Shown piece after piece: positions 32,172-41,742 of a stretch of 64,000 bases of DNA. The stretch is from Microbulbifer agarilyticus (GTDB lineage Bacteria; Pseudomonadota; Gammaproteobacteria; Pseudomonadales; Cellvibrionaceae): the NCBI RefSeq assembly GCF_001999945.1, contig NZ_CP019650.1, forward strand, positions 2,108,001 to 2,172,000, in the 5' to 3' direction. The notes beneath the pieces were generated by a model. That model searched no databases, was not told the origin of the DNA, and saw only the letters and a program-made list of their open reading frames with translations. A program made the translations under genes and the position numbers. Within the stretch, counting starts at the first letter, position 1. The number at the start of each line of letters is the position of its first letter.

Positions 32172-32858
32172 TCACGGAGCCTCAATGTCGTCGAGGCCGG
32201 ATGGCCGCTCATCATTACGGTGCGGTTCGAGCAGCACCATCAACATATTGAGTAAGTCTTCGCGGGTCCGCTCCGAGCGGACACCGGCCTGATTCACCAC
32301 AACAAGTAACATGGCGTGGCAGGTTTCCAGGGTGGCACGTGCCAGGCGGTTGGATTCATTGGGCGGGCAGGTAAAACCGAGACGGTCAAACATGCGCATT
32401 AGATGATTAATCACCAGCTCATCGTGACGTTCGTCCAGCTCGTGTAGTTCTGGTACCCCCCACATGGCTTGAACCAACGGCAACAAACCGCGCTGTTCAC
32501 GATACACCGATAGCCAGCGGGACAAGAGTTCGTCGAGAAATTCGCGCAGGCTGAGACGTTCGAGGTGGCTTGCGGCAAGTTCGTTCAGACGCTCAGTGAG
32601 GCTGGCCAGCCACTGCTCCCCCATCGCATAGAGGATCGCATGCTTGTTGGGAAAGTAGTGATACACGGAGCCAACGGAAACACCGAGCTCTTTGGCGATC
32701 AGGATGGTAGTGAGGTCGTTCAGACCAACCCGCTCGAGTAAATAGCCGGTGGTGTCCAGGATCTGACGGGCGCGCTCGCGTGCCCTCGCCTGGACGGGTT
32801 CTCGACGCGGTGACAACTGGTTTCTACGGCGTTGATTGTCTGAGCTGGACACTTCCAT
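32172..32858 (-). CDS. TetR family transcriptional regulator
   Basis: This is a TetR-type repressor of 228 residues with the ATG at 32858 (preceded by GTAGGGAAG); a TTG further upstream at 32891 is less likely. The N-terminal HTH is clear: ARQILDTTGYLLERVGLNDLTT then ILIAKELGVSVGSVYHYFPNKHAILYAM (about residues 32-80). The ligand domain is helical and unremarkable. It is the first gene of a pair with the 5'-nucleotidase gene and follows the terminator of the TonB receptor gene. It may control that receptor or the local amine genes; an inverted-repeat-like site lies upstream of the receptor (see 35418-35434). Confidence 0.9.
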   Translation of the reverse strand: MEVSSSDNQRRRNQLSPRREPVQARARERARQILDTTGYLLERVGLNDLTTILIAKELGVSVGSVYHYFPNKHAILYAMGEQWLASLTERLNELAASHLERLSLREFLDELLSRWLSVYREQRGLLPLVQAMWGVPELHELDERHDELVINHLMRMFDRLGFTCPPNESNRLARATLETCHAMLLVVVNQAGVRSERTREDLLNMLMVLLEPHRNDERPSGLDDIEAP

Positions 32859-32908
32859 CTTCCCTACAGCTGAATTTGCTTTGTAACACAATTAGACAAA
32901 CCACTCAC

Positions 32909-32940
32909 CAAAAAAAAAGGCCGGCATTACTGCCGACCTT
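32909..32940 (-). terminator. Intrinsic terminator of the TonB receptor gene
   Basis: On the minus strand, stem AAGGTCGGCA/TGCCGGCCTT (one wobble) with a 4-base loop is followed by eight T residues. Confidence 0.9.
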
Positions 32941-32974
32941 TTATTCCCATCCTGTGAGACGCGAATGGAATCGA

Positions 32975-35344
32975 TTAGAAACGGTAGTTCACATTCACAC
33001 CTGCAACACGACCGCGTGAGGGATCGGTCATAGTCGCGGGCAGATTGTAATCCGCTTCTGCGTAGCCCCAGTGGTAGTACTCTTCGCCAGTCAGATTTTC
33101 CACGTAGATACCAGCGCTCAGATTTTCGCTCGGCGCAGTGATGGTGGCACGCACATTGAAAATGCTGCGGCTATCCAGTTTCACTTCTTCGGTGTTATCG
33201 AGGTTAGAGAACTGCTCAGCGGTGTAGTTGTACTCACCAGTCAGCGCCAGGGAACCGAAGCCCAGGTCGGTGGTGTAGGTCAGCATGGTTGCAGAAGAGA
33301 ACTCCGGAGAAAACGCCATCTTATTACCGTCACAGCCTTCACACAGCTCTTCTGGAGCGCCACGGAAATCAGTGTTTAGCCAGGCCATGCCCATGTACAG
33401 GTCGAGGTTGTCGGTCAGCAGCCAACGAGCGTCAACTTCGAGACCCTGACCTTCGCTCTCACCCACATTACGGGTAACCGCTGCCGCACCAATGAAGAAT
33501 GCCTGCTGCAGGTTGTCATAGGTGTACTGGAACGCTGCTGCGTTCAGGTGCAAGCGGTTGTCCAACAAGCGCGCTTTAACACCAAGCTCATAGGAAAGAA
33601 CCTGCTCTTCGTCGAAGCCATTCGGCTCGGCATTGGAGCTATCGACAGTCCACTCGTACTCTTCGAGCCACGCATCTTGATCTTGGGCAAAGGCCGGGTC
33701 GGTTACGCGGTACGTCAGGTAGTCAAAACCACCGGACTTGTACCCAGTCGCAACGCTTGCGTAGCCAGTAACAGAGTCAGAGAAGTCGTGATTCAGAGTT
33801 GCTCGACCGGACAGGTTGGTCCAGGTGTCGTCGCCAGTGATCGGGCCTTCTGTGAACATTGCCTGATAGTTCCAACCACCGGTCCAGGTGTCAGGCCACG
33901 GGGAATCTACGGTGTAGATCTTGCGGTCTGAGGTGTAACGAATACCTAGTCCCAGGCTAGTTGCCTCGGTCAGATCGAAGGTGGTGTTGGCGAAGATGCC
34001 CCAGCCACTGTATTCACCACTGGTGAAGGATTCTTCGATGGACATGCCATCTGGAACCATCACGCCACCCGGAATTGCCATACCGGCAGTCGGCGCGTAT
34101 TCCCAGGGATCGCCACCAGTGCCAAAGGCGTCATCCATATCGTCTGGATAGGCCAGGGCCAACTCGGCACAGGTCGCGGAAGAATCCACGTCCAGCTCGT
34201 AGTCCACTTCCATGGCACCGGCACAGATGAAATCTTCGGCATCAACACCGGCGAAATATGCGTCCAGGTCTTCCTGGTAGTAGCTTGCACCCAGAACCCA
34301 GTTGAACGGGCCACTATTGTCAGAGGTCAGACGGAATTCCTGGCTGAAGAAGTCGCCACTCTGATCGCGAACGAAAGTATCGATGGTGTCTGCAGTGCCG
34401 TCGAAATCTTCGATGTAGGTGTAGTTGTGGGTCTTGTAACCGGTGATGGAGGTAAGCGTCAGCGCATCCATCTGGTGTTCGATGGTGAGAATCGCATCAG
34501 CAATTTCTGATTGGTCAGTGCCCTGCTGGTCGTTGTAAACCTCGTCGTAGGCGCCATCCGTTTCCAGTGCGCGGTAGATGGTACCGTCACTGATACGGTC
34601 TTCGTACTGGCCCATCAAAGTAACAGTGGTATCAGTGAAGCCACTGTAAACAGCAGTAAAACGCATGGCGTCTGCTTCACTGGCACCCAGGTCACGGCCA
34701 CCGGAAAGGTTTTTCACGTGACCATCTTCTTCTTGATGAATACCCGCAATGCGCAGCGCAAAGTCTTCGCTCACCGGCACATCCACGGTGCCTTCGAAGT
34801 CCAGGCGACCGTACTGACCAGCGCTAACGGATACATCACCGCCAAAAACGTCACCAGGCTTCTGGGTCGTCATAGCGATCGCGCCAGAAGCGGTGTTGCG
34901 GCCGAAGAGCGTGCCCTGCGGGCCTTTTACCACTTCCACACGTTCCAGGTCATACATGGTAGGCGCAGCACCGGAACGACTCTGGTAAACGCCATCGAGG
35001 AAAACGCCCAGTGCGGGGTCACTGCCGGAACCAAAACCGTTGTTGTTTACACCACGTACGGAAACGGAATCGAAGAACCCATCGGTGGTCTCACCGGAAA
35101 TCCCCGGAGTAATGGCAAACAGGTCTTTGAAATCACTCAGGTTAGAGTTCTTGATGGTTTCGCCAGAAAAGGCGCTGACAGACATGGGAACGTCTTTCAG
35201 GGACTCCGCACGCATCTGTGCAGTTACCGTTACTTCTTCGATCTCTGCGGCCACCGCGCCGGCACCGACGGTAAAAACTACCGCGCCGATGGTGGAGGCA
35301 AGCAGGTTCTTTTTGGCCATGAAAGACCGGTCTGATAGCGTCAT
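32975..35344 (-). CDS. TonB-dependent outer-membrane receptor
   Basis: This protein is an outer-membrane barrel importer of 789 residues. The frame reaches 35458, but the ATG at 35344 follows GGGGAGTAACG and gives a clean signal sequence (LLASTIGAVVFTVGAGAVAA, cleavage near AVAA). The TonB box region EEVTVTAQ and the plug domain (LKDVPMSVSAFSGETIKNSN to VEVVKGPQGTLFGRNTASGAIAM) follow, then the 22-strand barrel ending in the terminal Phe of GVNVNYRF. Extracellular loops include an acidic Cys-containing stretch (EDFICAGAMEVD) and EELCEGCDGNK. The substrate is unknown; neighbours handle amines and nucleotides, so siderophore, amine or oligosaccharide transport are all possible. Confidence 0.93.
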   Translation of the reverse strand: MTLSDRSFMAKKNLLASTIGAVVFTVGAGAVAAEIEEVTVTAQMRAESLKDVPMSVSAFSGETIKNSNLSDFKDLFAITPGISGETTDGFFDSVSVRGVNNNGFGSGSDPALGVFLDGVYQSRSGAAPTMYDLERVEVVKGPQGTLFGRNTASGAIAMTTQKPGDVFGGDVSVSAGQYGRLDFEGTVDVPVSEDFALRIAGIHQEEDGHVKNLSGGRDLGASEADAMRFTAVYSGFTDTTVTLMGQYEDRISDGTIYRALETDGAYDEVYNDQQGTDQSEIADAILTIEHQMDALTLTSITGYKTHNYTYIEDFDGTADTIDTFVRDQSGDFFSQEFRLTSDNSGPFNWVLGASYYQEDLDAYFAGVDAEDFICAGAMEVDYELDVDSSATCAELALAYPDDMDDAFGTGGDPWEYAPTAGMAIPGGVMVPDGMSIEESFTSGEYSGWGIFANTTFDLTEATSLGLGIRYTSDRKIYTVDSPWPDTWTGGWNYQAMFTEGPITGDDTWTNLSGRATLNHDFSDSVTGYASVATGYKSGGFDYLTYRVTDPAFAQDQDAWLEEYEWTVDSSNAEPNGFDEEQVLSYELGVKARLLDNRLHLNAAAFQYTYDNLQQAFFIGAAAVTRNVGESEGQGLEVDARWLLTDNLDLYMGMAWLNTDFRGAPEELCEGCDGNKMAFSPEFSSATMLTYTTDLGFGSLALTGEYNYTAEQFSNLDNTEEVKLDSRSIFNVRATITAPSENLSAGIYVENLTGEEYYHWGYAEADYNLPATMTDPSRGRVAGVNVNYRF

Positions 35345-35434
35345 CGTTACTCCCCGTGGGTTATTTTTGTCGGGTTTATGCCCATAGATACCGCTCGGAC
35401 GGACCCAGTGCTTGTAAACTGATCGGTCTGTTAT
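35325..35434 (-). promoter_or_regulatory. Repeated operator-like motif around the TonB receptor start
   Basis: GATCGGTCTGTTAT (35421-35434) and GACCGGTCTGATAG (35325-35338) match at 11 of 14 bases and start 96 bases apart, one upstream of the receptor ATG and one just inside the coding region. The upstream copy overlaps an imperfect palindrome ACTGATCGGT (35418-35427). TetR-type sites often look like this, but no regulator is assigned. Confidence 0.35.
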
Positions 35435-35554
35435 TTCATAAACCGAACAATTCTTCAACTTTTATTTATACCCGTAGCCCTGCCTAAGCATGGCAATAAC
35501 GACACAGGATTCTGCTGTGTCGCAACGGCCACAAAGCAAAGAAATCGAGTAAGT

Positions 35555-36862
35555 CTACCGGCCTAACTTGTCCATCATGCTGTAGTACAGCATGCCAGCG
35601 ACCAGTCCCGGCCAACGCAACAAGGTGCCACCTGGGAACCTAGGCGTCGGAATGCGCGACAATATATCAAATCTCTCCTCGGTGCCCGCAATAACTTCCG
35701 AAAGAATTTTACCGGCGAAGGTGGCCGTGGGGACACCGTGACCAGAATACCCCTGGCTGTAATACACATTGGGCTCCAGGCGACCGATGCTCGGCATGCG
35801 ATTCATGGTGATCGCAAGGGTACCGCCCCACCCGTAATCGATACGGGTATCCTCGAGTTGAGGGTAAATTTCGAGCATGTACTTGCGCACGAACCCCCGG
35901 ATATCCTGAGGAAAGCGCGACGTATAGTTTTCTCCGCCTCCAAACACCAGTCGATTATCACCGGACAACTTCCAATAATTGATCACAAACAGTGTGTCTT
36001 GTAGCGCGTAGTCGTTCGCGATCAATTCTTGTGCCAACCCCTCGCTCAATGGCTCTGTGGCCAACACAAAGTTGTTGATGGGCATGATGCGCCCGGCCAT
36101 GCGTGGCTCCAGGCCGCCCAAATAACCATTGCAGGCCAGGACCACATTCTTGGCGTACACCCGCCCACCGGAGGTGCTGACAACGCAAGGGCTGCCACCG
36201 TGATAACTGGTAACACGGCTGTGTTCATAGAATTGCACGCCGGCCGCAGCAGCCGCGTCGGCGAGACCGAGGGCGAAATTAAGTGGGTGAAGATGCAGTG
36301 ACCCACTATCCACCTGGCCACCGTGAAACCGCTCAGACCCTACCAGTTTGCCAACCTCATGACGGTCGGCATAACGGATCTGGTCATAGCCATAGCGTTC
36401 GTTGAGCAGTTCAACCTCATCTTTCAGTTCATCATCGTGACTCGCTTTGGCGGCCAAGTGCATGATGCCCCGCTTTAGGTCACATTTGATGTCGTGCTTG
36501 TTGATCAGTGACTCGACCAGCTGCACGGCCTCCACACCCATGCCCCAAAGGACCTTGGCCGTGTCGAGACCAAGCATCTTCTCAAGATCCTCCTGCCCCT
36601 TGCGCTGCCCTACTCCCACGTGGCCGCCGTTACGCCCAGAGGCGCCCCAGCCGATACGCTCGGCCTCAAGCACAACAACTTTGTAGCCGCGCTCGGCAAG
36701 GTGCAGTGCAGAAGAAAGACCGGTATAGCCCGCACCAATAATGCACACATCGGCCTCTACATCACCCTGCAGACGTGGGTGATCACCGGTCGGATTGGCA
36801 CTGGCAGCATAATAGGAATCGGTATGGCCGAGCAGCTTTGAAACGCTTCCGCTAGCGGTCAT
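35555..36862 (-). CDS. puuB: FAD-dependent oxidoreductase, PuuB-like (gamma-glutamylputrescine oxidase)
   Basis: PuuB oxidises gamma-glutamylputrescine to the aldehyde, step two of the putrescine utilisation pathway. The 435-residue protein has the N-terminal FAD fingerprint VCIIGAGYTGLSSALHLAERG (GxGxxG, about residues 39-59) and GWGASGRNGGHVG, which marks the DadA/PuuB-type D-amino-acid oxidase fold. The C-terminal YYSQGYSGHGVPTATFAGKILSE is typical of PuuB. It is divergent from puuA across a 303-base region with a perfect dyad. Other DadA-like enzymes (sarcosine or glycine oxidases) share this fold, but the divergent puuA supports PuuB. No PuuC or PuuD is visible in the window. Confidence 0.85.
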   Translation of the reverse strand: MTASGSVSKLLGHTDSYYAASANPTGDHPRLQGDVEADVCIIGAGYTGLSSALHLAERGYKVVVLEAERIGWGASGRNGGHVGVGQRKGQEDLEKMLGLDTAKVLWGMGVEAVQLVESLINKHDIKCDLKRGIMHLAAKASHDDELKDEVELLNERYGYDQIRYADRHEVGKLVGSERFHGGQVDSGSLHLHPLNFALGLADAAAAAGVQFYEHSRVTSYHGGSPCVVSTSGGRVYAKNVVLACNGYLGGLEPRMAGRIMPINNFVLATEPLSEGLAQELIANDYALQDTLFVINYWKLSGDNRLVFGGGENYTSRFPQDIRGFVRKYMLEIYPQLEDTRIDYGWGGTLAITMNRMPSIGRLEPNVYYSQGYSGHGVPTATFAGKILSEVIAGTEERFDILSRIPTPRFPGGTLLRWPGLVAGMLYYSMMDKLGR

Positions 36863-37165
36863 GAAGGATCTCCAAAGTCAATTTGATGCAACTGGTTTTG
36901 TTCCGCACTCAGGCACTGCTAGACCCAGAGCCCCCATTCTATGGCGGTGGACTGAAGTACCCACTGCATTGCCGCGAAACAAAACCGAATCATTATTCGG
37001 TATTTCTTGAATGATAATTCGGTTTATTGTCATAATCAAAGCCCTGGCGAGAAAAATTGCTGTACGCCGGCTGCCAAACCTTCGCGCACCATAAGAATCT
37101 ACGCTAATGTTTCGGCGAATTTGGCAAGATACCTATAAACAAGCCTTCCAATCTCAAGGTGTAAC
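36863..37165. other. puuB-puuA divergent intergenic region
   Basis: This 303-base region holds no gene. It contains a dyad and a promoter listed separately, both nearer to puuA. The part next to puuB is GC-rich and shows nothing I can identify. Confidence 0.6.
36984..37036 (+). promoter_or_regulatory. Operator-like dyad and promoter of puuA
   Basis: ACCGAAT at 36984-36990 and ATTCGGT at 36995-37001 form a perfect inverted repeat with a 4-base gap; a third ATTCGGT lies at 37017-37023. A sigma-70-like promoter (TTGAAT at 37007-37012, CATAAT at 37031-37036, 18-base spacer) overlaps the third copy. This looks like a repressor site for a putrescine-type operon. It does not obviously match the E. 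coli PuuR site. Confidence 0.5.
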
Positions 37166-38500
37166 ATGGACAAGATAACCCAGTGGCTCGCGGAACATTC
37201 CATCTCCGAAGTCGAGTGCCTGGTACCGGACATGTCTGGAAATGCACGGGGTAAATTTACCCCTACCGACAAGTTCCTTACCCAAGACAGCCGTCTGCCC
37301 GAGAGTATTCTGGTGCAGACCGTAACTGGCGACTACGTTGACGAGCACAACGAACTGGTCGATCCAGCGGATACCGACATGCTGCTTGTGCCTGACCCGG
37401 ATTCAATCCGCCTCAACCCTTGGGCAAATGAGCCAACTGCGCAGATCATTCACGACTGCTACACCCGCGATGGCAAGCCCCACCCAATTAGCTCGCGCAA
37501 TATTCTGAAGTTTGTTCTGGATAAATACGCCGAGCAGGGCTGGAAGCCGGTAGTCGCACCGGAAGTTGAATTTTACCTGGTAAAGAAAAACCTCGACCCG
37601 AACGAGGAACTCTCCGCGCCGGTTGGCCGCTCTGGCCGCACCGAGAAAACACGTCAGTCCTACAGTATTGATGCGGCAAACGAGTACGAGCCCATCATTG
37701 AGGACATGTACGATTTCTCGGAAGCCCAGGGCCTTGACGTGGACACGCTGATTCACGAATCCGGGACCGCCCAAATGGAAATCAACTTCCTGCACGGCGA
37801 CCCATTAAAACTGGCGGACCAGGTCTTTACCTTCAAGCGCACCGTACGTGAAACCGCCCTGCGCCACGGTATCTATGCCACATTTATGGCAAAACCCATG
37901 GCCGACGAACCGGGCAGTGCATTACATCTGCACCAGAGTATTGTGGACGTTAATACCGGTAAAAATATTTTTGTGGACGACGAAGGTGCGGAAAACGTAC
38001 GCTTCATGCACTTCATCGGTGGCATGCAGAAATATACCCCGGGATTCATGACCTTCTTCGCGCCCAACGTTAACTCCTATCGTCGTTTTACCAAGGAAAA
38101 CGCCGCGCCGATCAGCCTGCATTGGGGTTACGACAACCGGACCACAGGCCTGCGTGTACCGGACAGTTCTCCTCAGGCCAAACGTCTGGAGAACCGCTTC
38201 CCCGGTGCCGACTGTAACCCGTACCTGGCAATTGCCACGTCGCTCGCCTGCGGCTACCTGGGCATGATGAACAAAATCGAGCCCACCAAAGCCTATGAAG
38301 GCGATTGCTCCGTTGAGCCGATCTCCCTGCCCCGCACCCAGGAACACGCACTCAGTCTGATGGCCGAATGCCCTGAAGCGGTGGAAATGTTCGGCGATAC
38401 TTTTGTGCGCGCGTGGGCTGCAATCAAGCGCGATGAGTACGAAGAGTTCAACCGCGTAATCAGTTCGTGGGAGCGTGAGTTTCTGCTGCTGAATGTTTAG
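37166..38500 (+). CDS. puuA: Gamma-glutamylputrescine synthetase, PuuA-like
   Basis: PuuA ligates glutamate to putrescine using ATP, the first step of the Puu pathway. The 444-residue protein is a glutamine-synthetase-fold enzyme: ECLVPDMSGNARGKFTPTDKFL at the start, the ATP/glutamate-binding VVAPEVEFYLV block, MEINFLHGDPLKLADQVFTFK with the ligand Glu, and the LHLHQSIVD region. The C-terminal adenylation site and the typical DNRTTGLRVP follow. It is divergent from puuB and lacks clear partners PuuC/PuuD here. True glutamine synthetases are longer (about 470) and diverge in these blocks, so the PuuA/Puu-like branch is likely. The polyamine preference has not been shown. Confidence 0.9.
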   Translation: MDKITQWLAEHSISEVECLVPDMSGNARGKFTPTDKFLTQDSRLPESILVQTVTGDYVDEHNELVDPADTDMLLVPDPDSIRLNPWANEPTAQIIHDCYTRDGKPHPISSRNILKFVLDKYAEQGWKPVVAPEVEFYLVKKNLDPNEELSAPVGRSGRTEKTRQSYSIDAANEYEPIIEDMYDFSEAQGLDVDTLIHESGTAQMEINFLHGDPLKLADQVFTFKRTVRETALRHGIYATFMAKPMADEPGSALHLHQSIVDVNTGKNIFVDDEGAENVRFMHFIGGMQKYTPGFMTFFAPNVNSYRRFTKENAAPISLHWGYDNRTTGLRVPDSSPQAKRLENRFPGADCNPYLAIATSLACGYLGMMNKIEPTKAYEGDCSVEPISLPRTQEHALSLMAECPEAVEMFGDTFVRAWAAIKRDEYEEFNRVISSWEREFLLLNV

Positions 38501-38514
38501 TTACGCTGTTATAT

Positions 38515-38544
38515 AAAAAAGCCCGGCATATGCCGGGCTTTTTT
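38515..38544. terminator. Intrinsic terminator between convergent puuA and symporter genes
   Basis: Stem AAAAAAGCCCGGCA/TGCCGGGCTTTTTT with a TA loop serves both puuA (plus) and the symporter gene (minus). Confidence 0.92.
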
Positions 38545-38565
38545 GTATCAGAATTTCACCTCAGC

Positions 38566-40236
38566 CTATTTATGGCTCGGATCTTTCCAATAGTCCTTCA
38601 CGGTATCTTTCATCTCCCGCGCCAGGATCGAAATACCGAACAGGTTCGGTAATGTCATTAACACGATCGCGACTGCCGAGAGATTCCAGATAACCGTCGT
38701 ATCCTCAATCGCCGCCCAGAAGAAGGCAACCACGTAAACCAAGCGGTAAGGCATCACCGCTTTCGGCCCGAACAGGTAAATCATCGAGCGGTCCCCGTAG
38801 TAGGACCAGGCGATTGCGGTGGAGAATGCAAACAACAGGATCCCCAACGTGACGATGTAGCTACCATACTCGCCGAAGAAACCTTTCTGGAACGCACGGT
38901 TGGTCAGCGCCACCGAGTGCAACAGCGAGTTACCCCAGACATCCACATTGGGATTCACCAAACGCCCATTGTTCACATTCAGAACGCCGGAGAAGTTATC
39001 GCCCGCAACACGGAACTCGACATCTTCGGCAACGGAACGGGAATTCAGGATCGTAAATTCGTTTTCATTGAGCGGACGACCATCGGCCACAACAATAGCA
39101 CCGGTGTACGCGGTGACTTCACTACTCTGGTTGCTCAGGAACCCAAACAGCTGCTTAACGTCGGCCTCGTCCTTGTCCGAGTAGGTACCGGCAACAACCA
39201 TCATATCTGCCCGTTCGAACTGGTTCATATGCTTCTCGGTCCACACACCGGAAGAAAGAATCACCAGGCCGGTCAGAGTACAAATGATCAGAGTATCAAT
39301 GAACGGCTCCAACAGGGATACCATCCCCTCGGACACTGGCTCATCCGCACGCGCCGCGGCGTGCGCAATCGGCGCGGAACCCTGACCTGCCTCGTTCGAG
39401 AACAGGCCGCGGTTTACACCACGGTTAAACGCGTAAGCGAAGCTGGCACCCAGGAAGCCACCAACCGCGGCACTGCCATTAAAGGCACCGGCAAATACGG
39501 CGCTGAATGACGGAATAATGTTCTGGTAGTTGTACAGAATCACCGCGAGTGCGCCGATGATGTACAGGGTTGCCATTACCGGAACAATGGTCGAGGTAAC
39601 CTTGGCAATACGGGTGATGCCACCAATAATCACCATGCCCAACAAAATGGCCAACACCCCACCAGTAACCATTTTGCTCAGGCCGAAGGTGTCATGCATC
39701 GCCTGGGCAATGTTGTTCACCTGCGGCAAGCTTCCGGTACCAAAGGAGCTGATCACGGTAGCGATCGCAAAAATCACCGCCAGCCACTTCATATTGAGGC
39801 GGCGCTCCATGTAAAACATGGGGCCACCTGCGTAGAAACCATCCGCCGCTTTAATACGGTATTTATGGGAAAGAGTTACTTCCACAAATTTGGTGGTCAT
39901 ACCGAGGAAAGCGGTAACCCACATCCAGAAAAGTGCCGCGGGGCCACCGAGGAAAATCGCCAGACCAACACCACCGATGTTACCGGTACCCACGGTTCCG
40001 GAAAGCGCGGTAGAGAGAGCCTGAAAGTGTGAGGTATCACCGGGGTCGCCCGGCTTGTCGTACTTACCACGGACAATCTTGATTGCGTGGCCAAAATAAC
40101 GGATCTGGGGAAAGCCCAAATAAAGGGTAAAAAAGAAGCCGACCCCTAGCAGCACCCACGGAAACCAGACTGCCGAACCCAGCAGCCCATCCAGGGTCAA
40201 CAAAAATTGATTGAATGATTCCAAATCAACCCCCAC
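38566..40236 (-). CDS. Sodium/alanine(glycine) symporter family protein with a soluble insertion
   Basis: This is an AGCS-family sodium-coupled importer of small neutral amino acids. The 556-residue protein has about ten membrane segments; [36 protein letters not shown] near the N-terminus and [24 protein letters not shown] are the family signatures. Between helix pairs there is an insertion of roughly 95 residues (about 345-440, [23 protein letters not shown] to SLLHSVALT) that raises the length above the usual 440-480. The start is uncertain: GTG at 40236 or TTG at 40224 (better spaced from GGGGG). It converges on puuA, sharing a terminator, so both may handle products of amine breakdown. 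Confidence 0.9.
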   Translation of the reverse strand: MGVDLESFNQFLLTLDGLLGSAVWFPWVLLGVGFFFTLYLGFPQIRYFGHAIKIVRGKYDKPGDPGDTSHFQALSTALSGTVGTGNIGGVGLAIFLGGPAALFWMWVTAFLGMTTKFVEVTLSHKYRIKAADGFYAGGPMFYMERRLNMKWLAVIFAIATVISSFGTGSLPQVNNIAQAMHDTFGLSKMVTGGVLAILLGMVIIGGITRIAKVTSTIVPVMATLYIIGALAVILYNYQNIIPSFSAVFAGAFNGSAAVGGFLGASFAYAFNRGVNRGLFSNEAGQGSAPIAHAAARADEPVSEGMVSLLEPFIDTLIICTLTGLVILSSGVWTEKHMNQFERADMMVVAGTYSDKDEADVKQLFGFLSNQSSEVTAYTGAIVVADGRPLNENEFTILNSRSVAEDVEFRVAGDNFSGVLNVNNGRLVNPNVDVWGNSLLHSVALTNRAFQKGFFGEYGSYIVTLGILLFAFSTAIAWSYYGDRSMIYLFGPKAVMPYRLVYVVAFFWAAIEDTTVIWNLSAVAIVLMTLPNLFGISILAREMKDTVKDYWKDPSHK

Positions 40237-40567
40237 AACTTATCGTTTTGAATGAAATATCGTCAGAGCATAGCCAGACTGGACGCGAGTACCGAACTGC
40301 GAACAACAGCGTCGTGCACCACACAAAATCAGAGAATATTTTTATAAACCAGCCCCTGACGTTGCGCGCCAGAGTAGCAGCTTCCTTCGAAGGTGAACAG
40401 TAATCCGCCAATTATCAGCATCAAAGTCCTGTTTTCTGCCAAAAAATCGATTAACCACCAAATTTCTCGCTAAAACAGCGATTCGTGTCGCCGTCGTAGC
40501 CTGACGCTCGCCAGGCCACTCACGCGCACGCGCGCACGGTCAGAATAAAAGTGCGTCAAATTGTTTA
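40237..40567. other. Upstream region of the symporter gene
   Basis: This 331-base gap between the symporter start and the end of the desulfhydrase/deaminase-like gene has no credible gene. It contains a palindromic CTTCCTTCGAAGG (about 40381-40393) with a faint resemblance to a glycine-riboswitch core, which I reject below. It probably holds the symporter promoter. Confidence 0.5.
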
Positions 40568-41611
40568 TTAATCACCCCAACTGTTCTTAAATCCATCGCG
40601 CTGCGGAAACACACCGAACTGCCCTCCGGTATGGACAAATACCAGGTTATCGCTGTCCGCGTAGCGCCCTTTCTCAATATCTTGCAGCATCCCGTAAAAC
40701 GCTTTACCGGTGTAAACGGGGTCCAATAGTAGGCCTTCTTGTTGCGCCAACATCGCAATCGCCCGGTAGATTTCGTCTGTAGCTATGGCGTAACCGGGCC
40801 CGATGTACTCATCAACGACCTTCACTGGATCTTTATTAAATACAAATCCTTTCGGAACTAATTCCGGGTAGCGCCGGTACCAGTCGGATACATCCTCGCA
40901 AACCTTGTTTACAAAGTACCCCTCATCGTCACAAACCGCGTAACCGGTAACCTGGGCGTCTTCACCAAGCAATTGGCAACCCAGTGTCATACCTGCTTGC
41001 GTCCCACCACTGCCACTCGCGCACACTAAATGCTCGGGTGAAAAGCCCTCACGACGACAATCCTCGATTAACTCCTCAACACCGGCGATATAACCCCACA
41101 CACCTAGCCCATCACTACCGCCAGTAGGAATAGAGAGTGCTTTGCTGCCCTGCTGCAAATAATGCTGCTCCCATTCTTGGAACAGCTCAGGCAGCCGAGA
41201 AAGGTATTCTTGTAATGGATACAGACTCACCTTGGCACCTGCAAGGTAATCCACCAGCAGATTGCCGTCCGGCGGATCACTGACCTTGCTCTTCGGGCGA
41301 CTTTGTCGCAATAGCACATGCGCACGCAGGCCGCATTTCGCAGCAGCAAGTGCCGTGGCACGACAGTGATTCGATTGCTCACCACCACAAGTAATCAACG
41401 TATCTGCTCCAGACCTCCTGGCCTCGGCGACAATAAATTCAAGCTTGCGGAGCTTGTTGCCCGACATAGCACTCTCGGTGAGATCGTCGCGTTTTACCCA
41501 AATGCGCGGTCCGCCATACGGTTTGGAGAACCTTTCGGTGATACGGTCAAGTGGCTGTAATGGCGTCGGCAGGTTCGCAAGCCGCTCTCTCGGTGGGTAT
41601 ACAATCGTCAC
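40568..41611 (-). CDS. Pyridoxal-phosphate enzyme of the D-cysteine desulfhydrase/ACC deaminase group
   Basis: This PLP fold-type II enzyme has 347 residues from the preferred GTG at 41611, preceded by AGGGGAG; the frame's earlier GTG at 41629 has no room for that site. The PLP lysine is in MSGNKLRKLEF (about Lys53), the substrate-binding CGGEQSNHCRATA follows, and SGSGGTQAGM is the phosphate-binding glycine loop. D-cysteine desulfhydrase, ACC deaminase and L-cysteate sulfo-lyase share these features. The end LVFVHTGGQFGVFPQ is typical. The neighbours (symporter, puu genes) do not settle the choice. It lies after the yajC terminator on the minus strand. Confidence 0.85.
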   Translation of the reverse strand: MTIVYPPRERLANLPTPLQPLDRITERFSKPYGGPRIWVKRDDLTESAMSGNKLRKLEFIVAEARRSGADTLITCGGEQSNHCRATALAAAKCGLRAHVLLRQSRPKSKVSDPPDGNLLVDYLAGAKVSLYPLQEYLSRLPELFQEWEQHYLQQGSKALSIPTGGSDGLGVWGYIAGVEELIEDCRREGFSPEHLVCASGSGGTQAGMTLGCQLLGEDAQVTGYAVCDDEGYFVNKVCEDVSDWYRRYPELVPKGFVFNKDPVKVVDEYIGPGYAIATDEIYRAIAMLAQQEGLLLDPVYTGKAFYGMLQDIEKGRYADSDNLVFVHTGGQFGVFPQRDGFKNSWGD

Positions 41612-41651
41612 GGTCAACTCCCCTTTCACTCGTGGACTGGCGGAATACTTA

Positions 41652-41680
41652 CAAAAAAACCCGGCAATCGCCGGGTTTTT
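41652..41680 (-). terminator. Intrinsic terminator after yajC
   Basis: On the minus strand, stem AACCCGGC/GCCGGGTT with a 4-base loop is followed by a run of seven T residues. Confidence 0.9.
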
Positions 41681-41742
41681 CGTGTGAATTCACACTGCTT
41701 TTTAGGTGCACTTAGCGCATGACTAAGGCGAAGCATGTGTCT

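Noticed and set aside
40381..40440. Possible glycine riboswitch upstream of the alanine/glycine symporter
   Set aside because: The minus strand has CACCTTCGAAGGAAGC, which faintly recalls the CACCGAAGG core, but the GGAGAG and CUCUCAGGUA segments are missing, so the match is not convincing.
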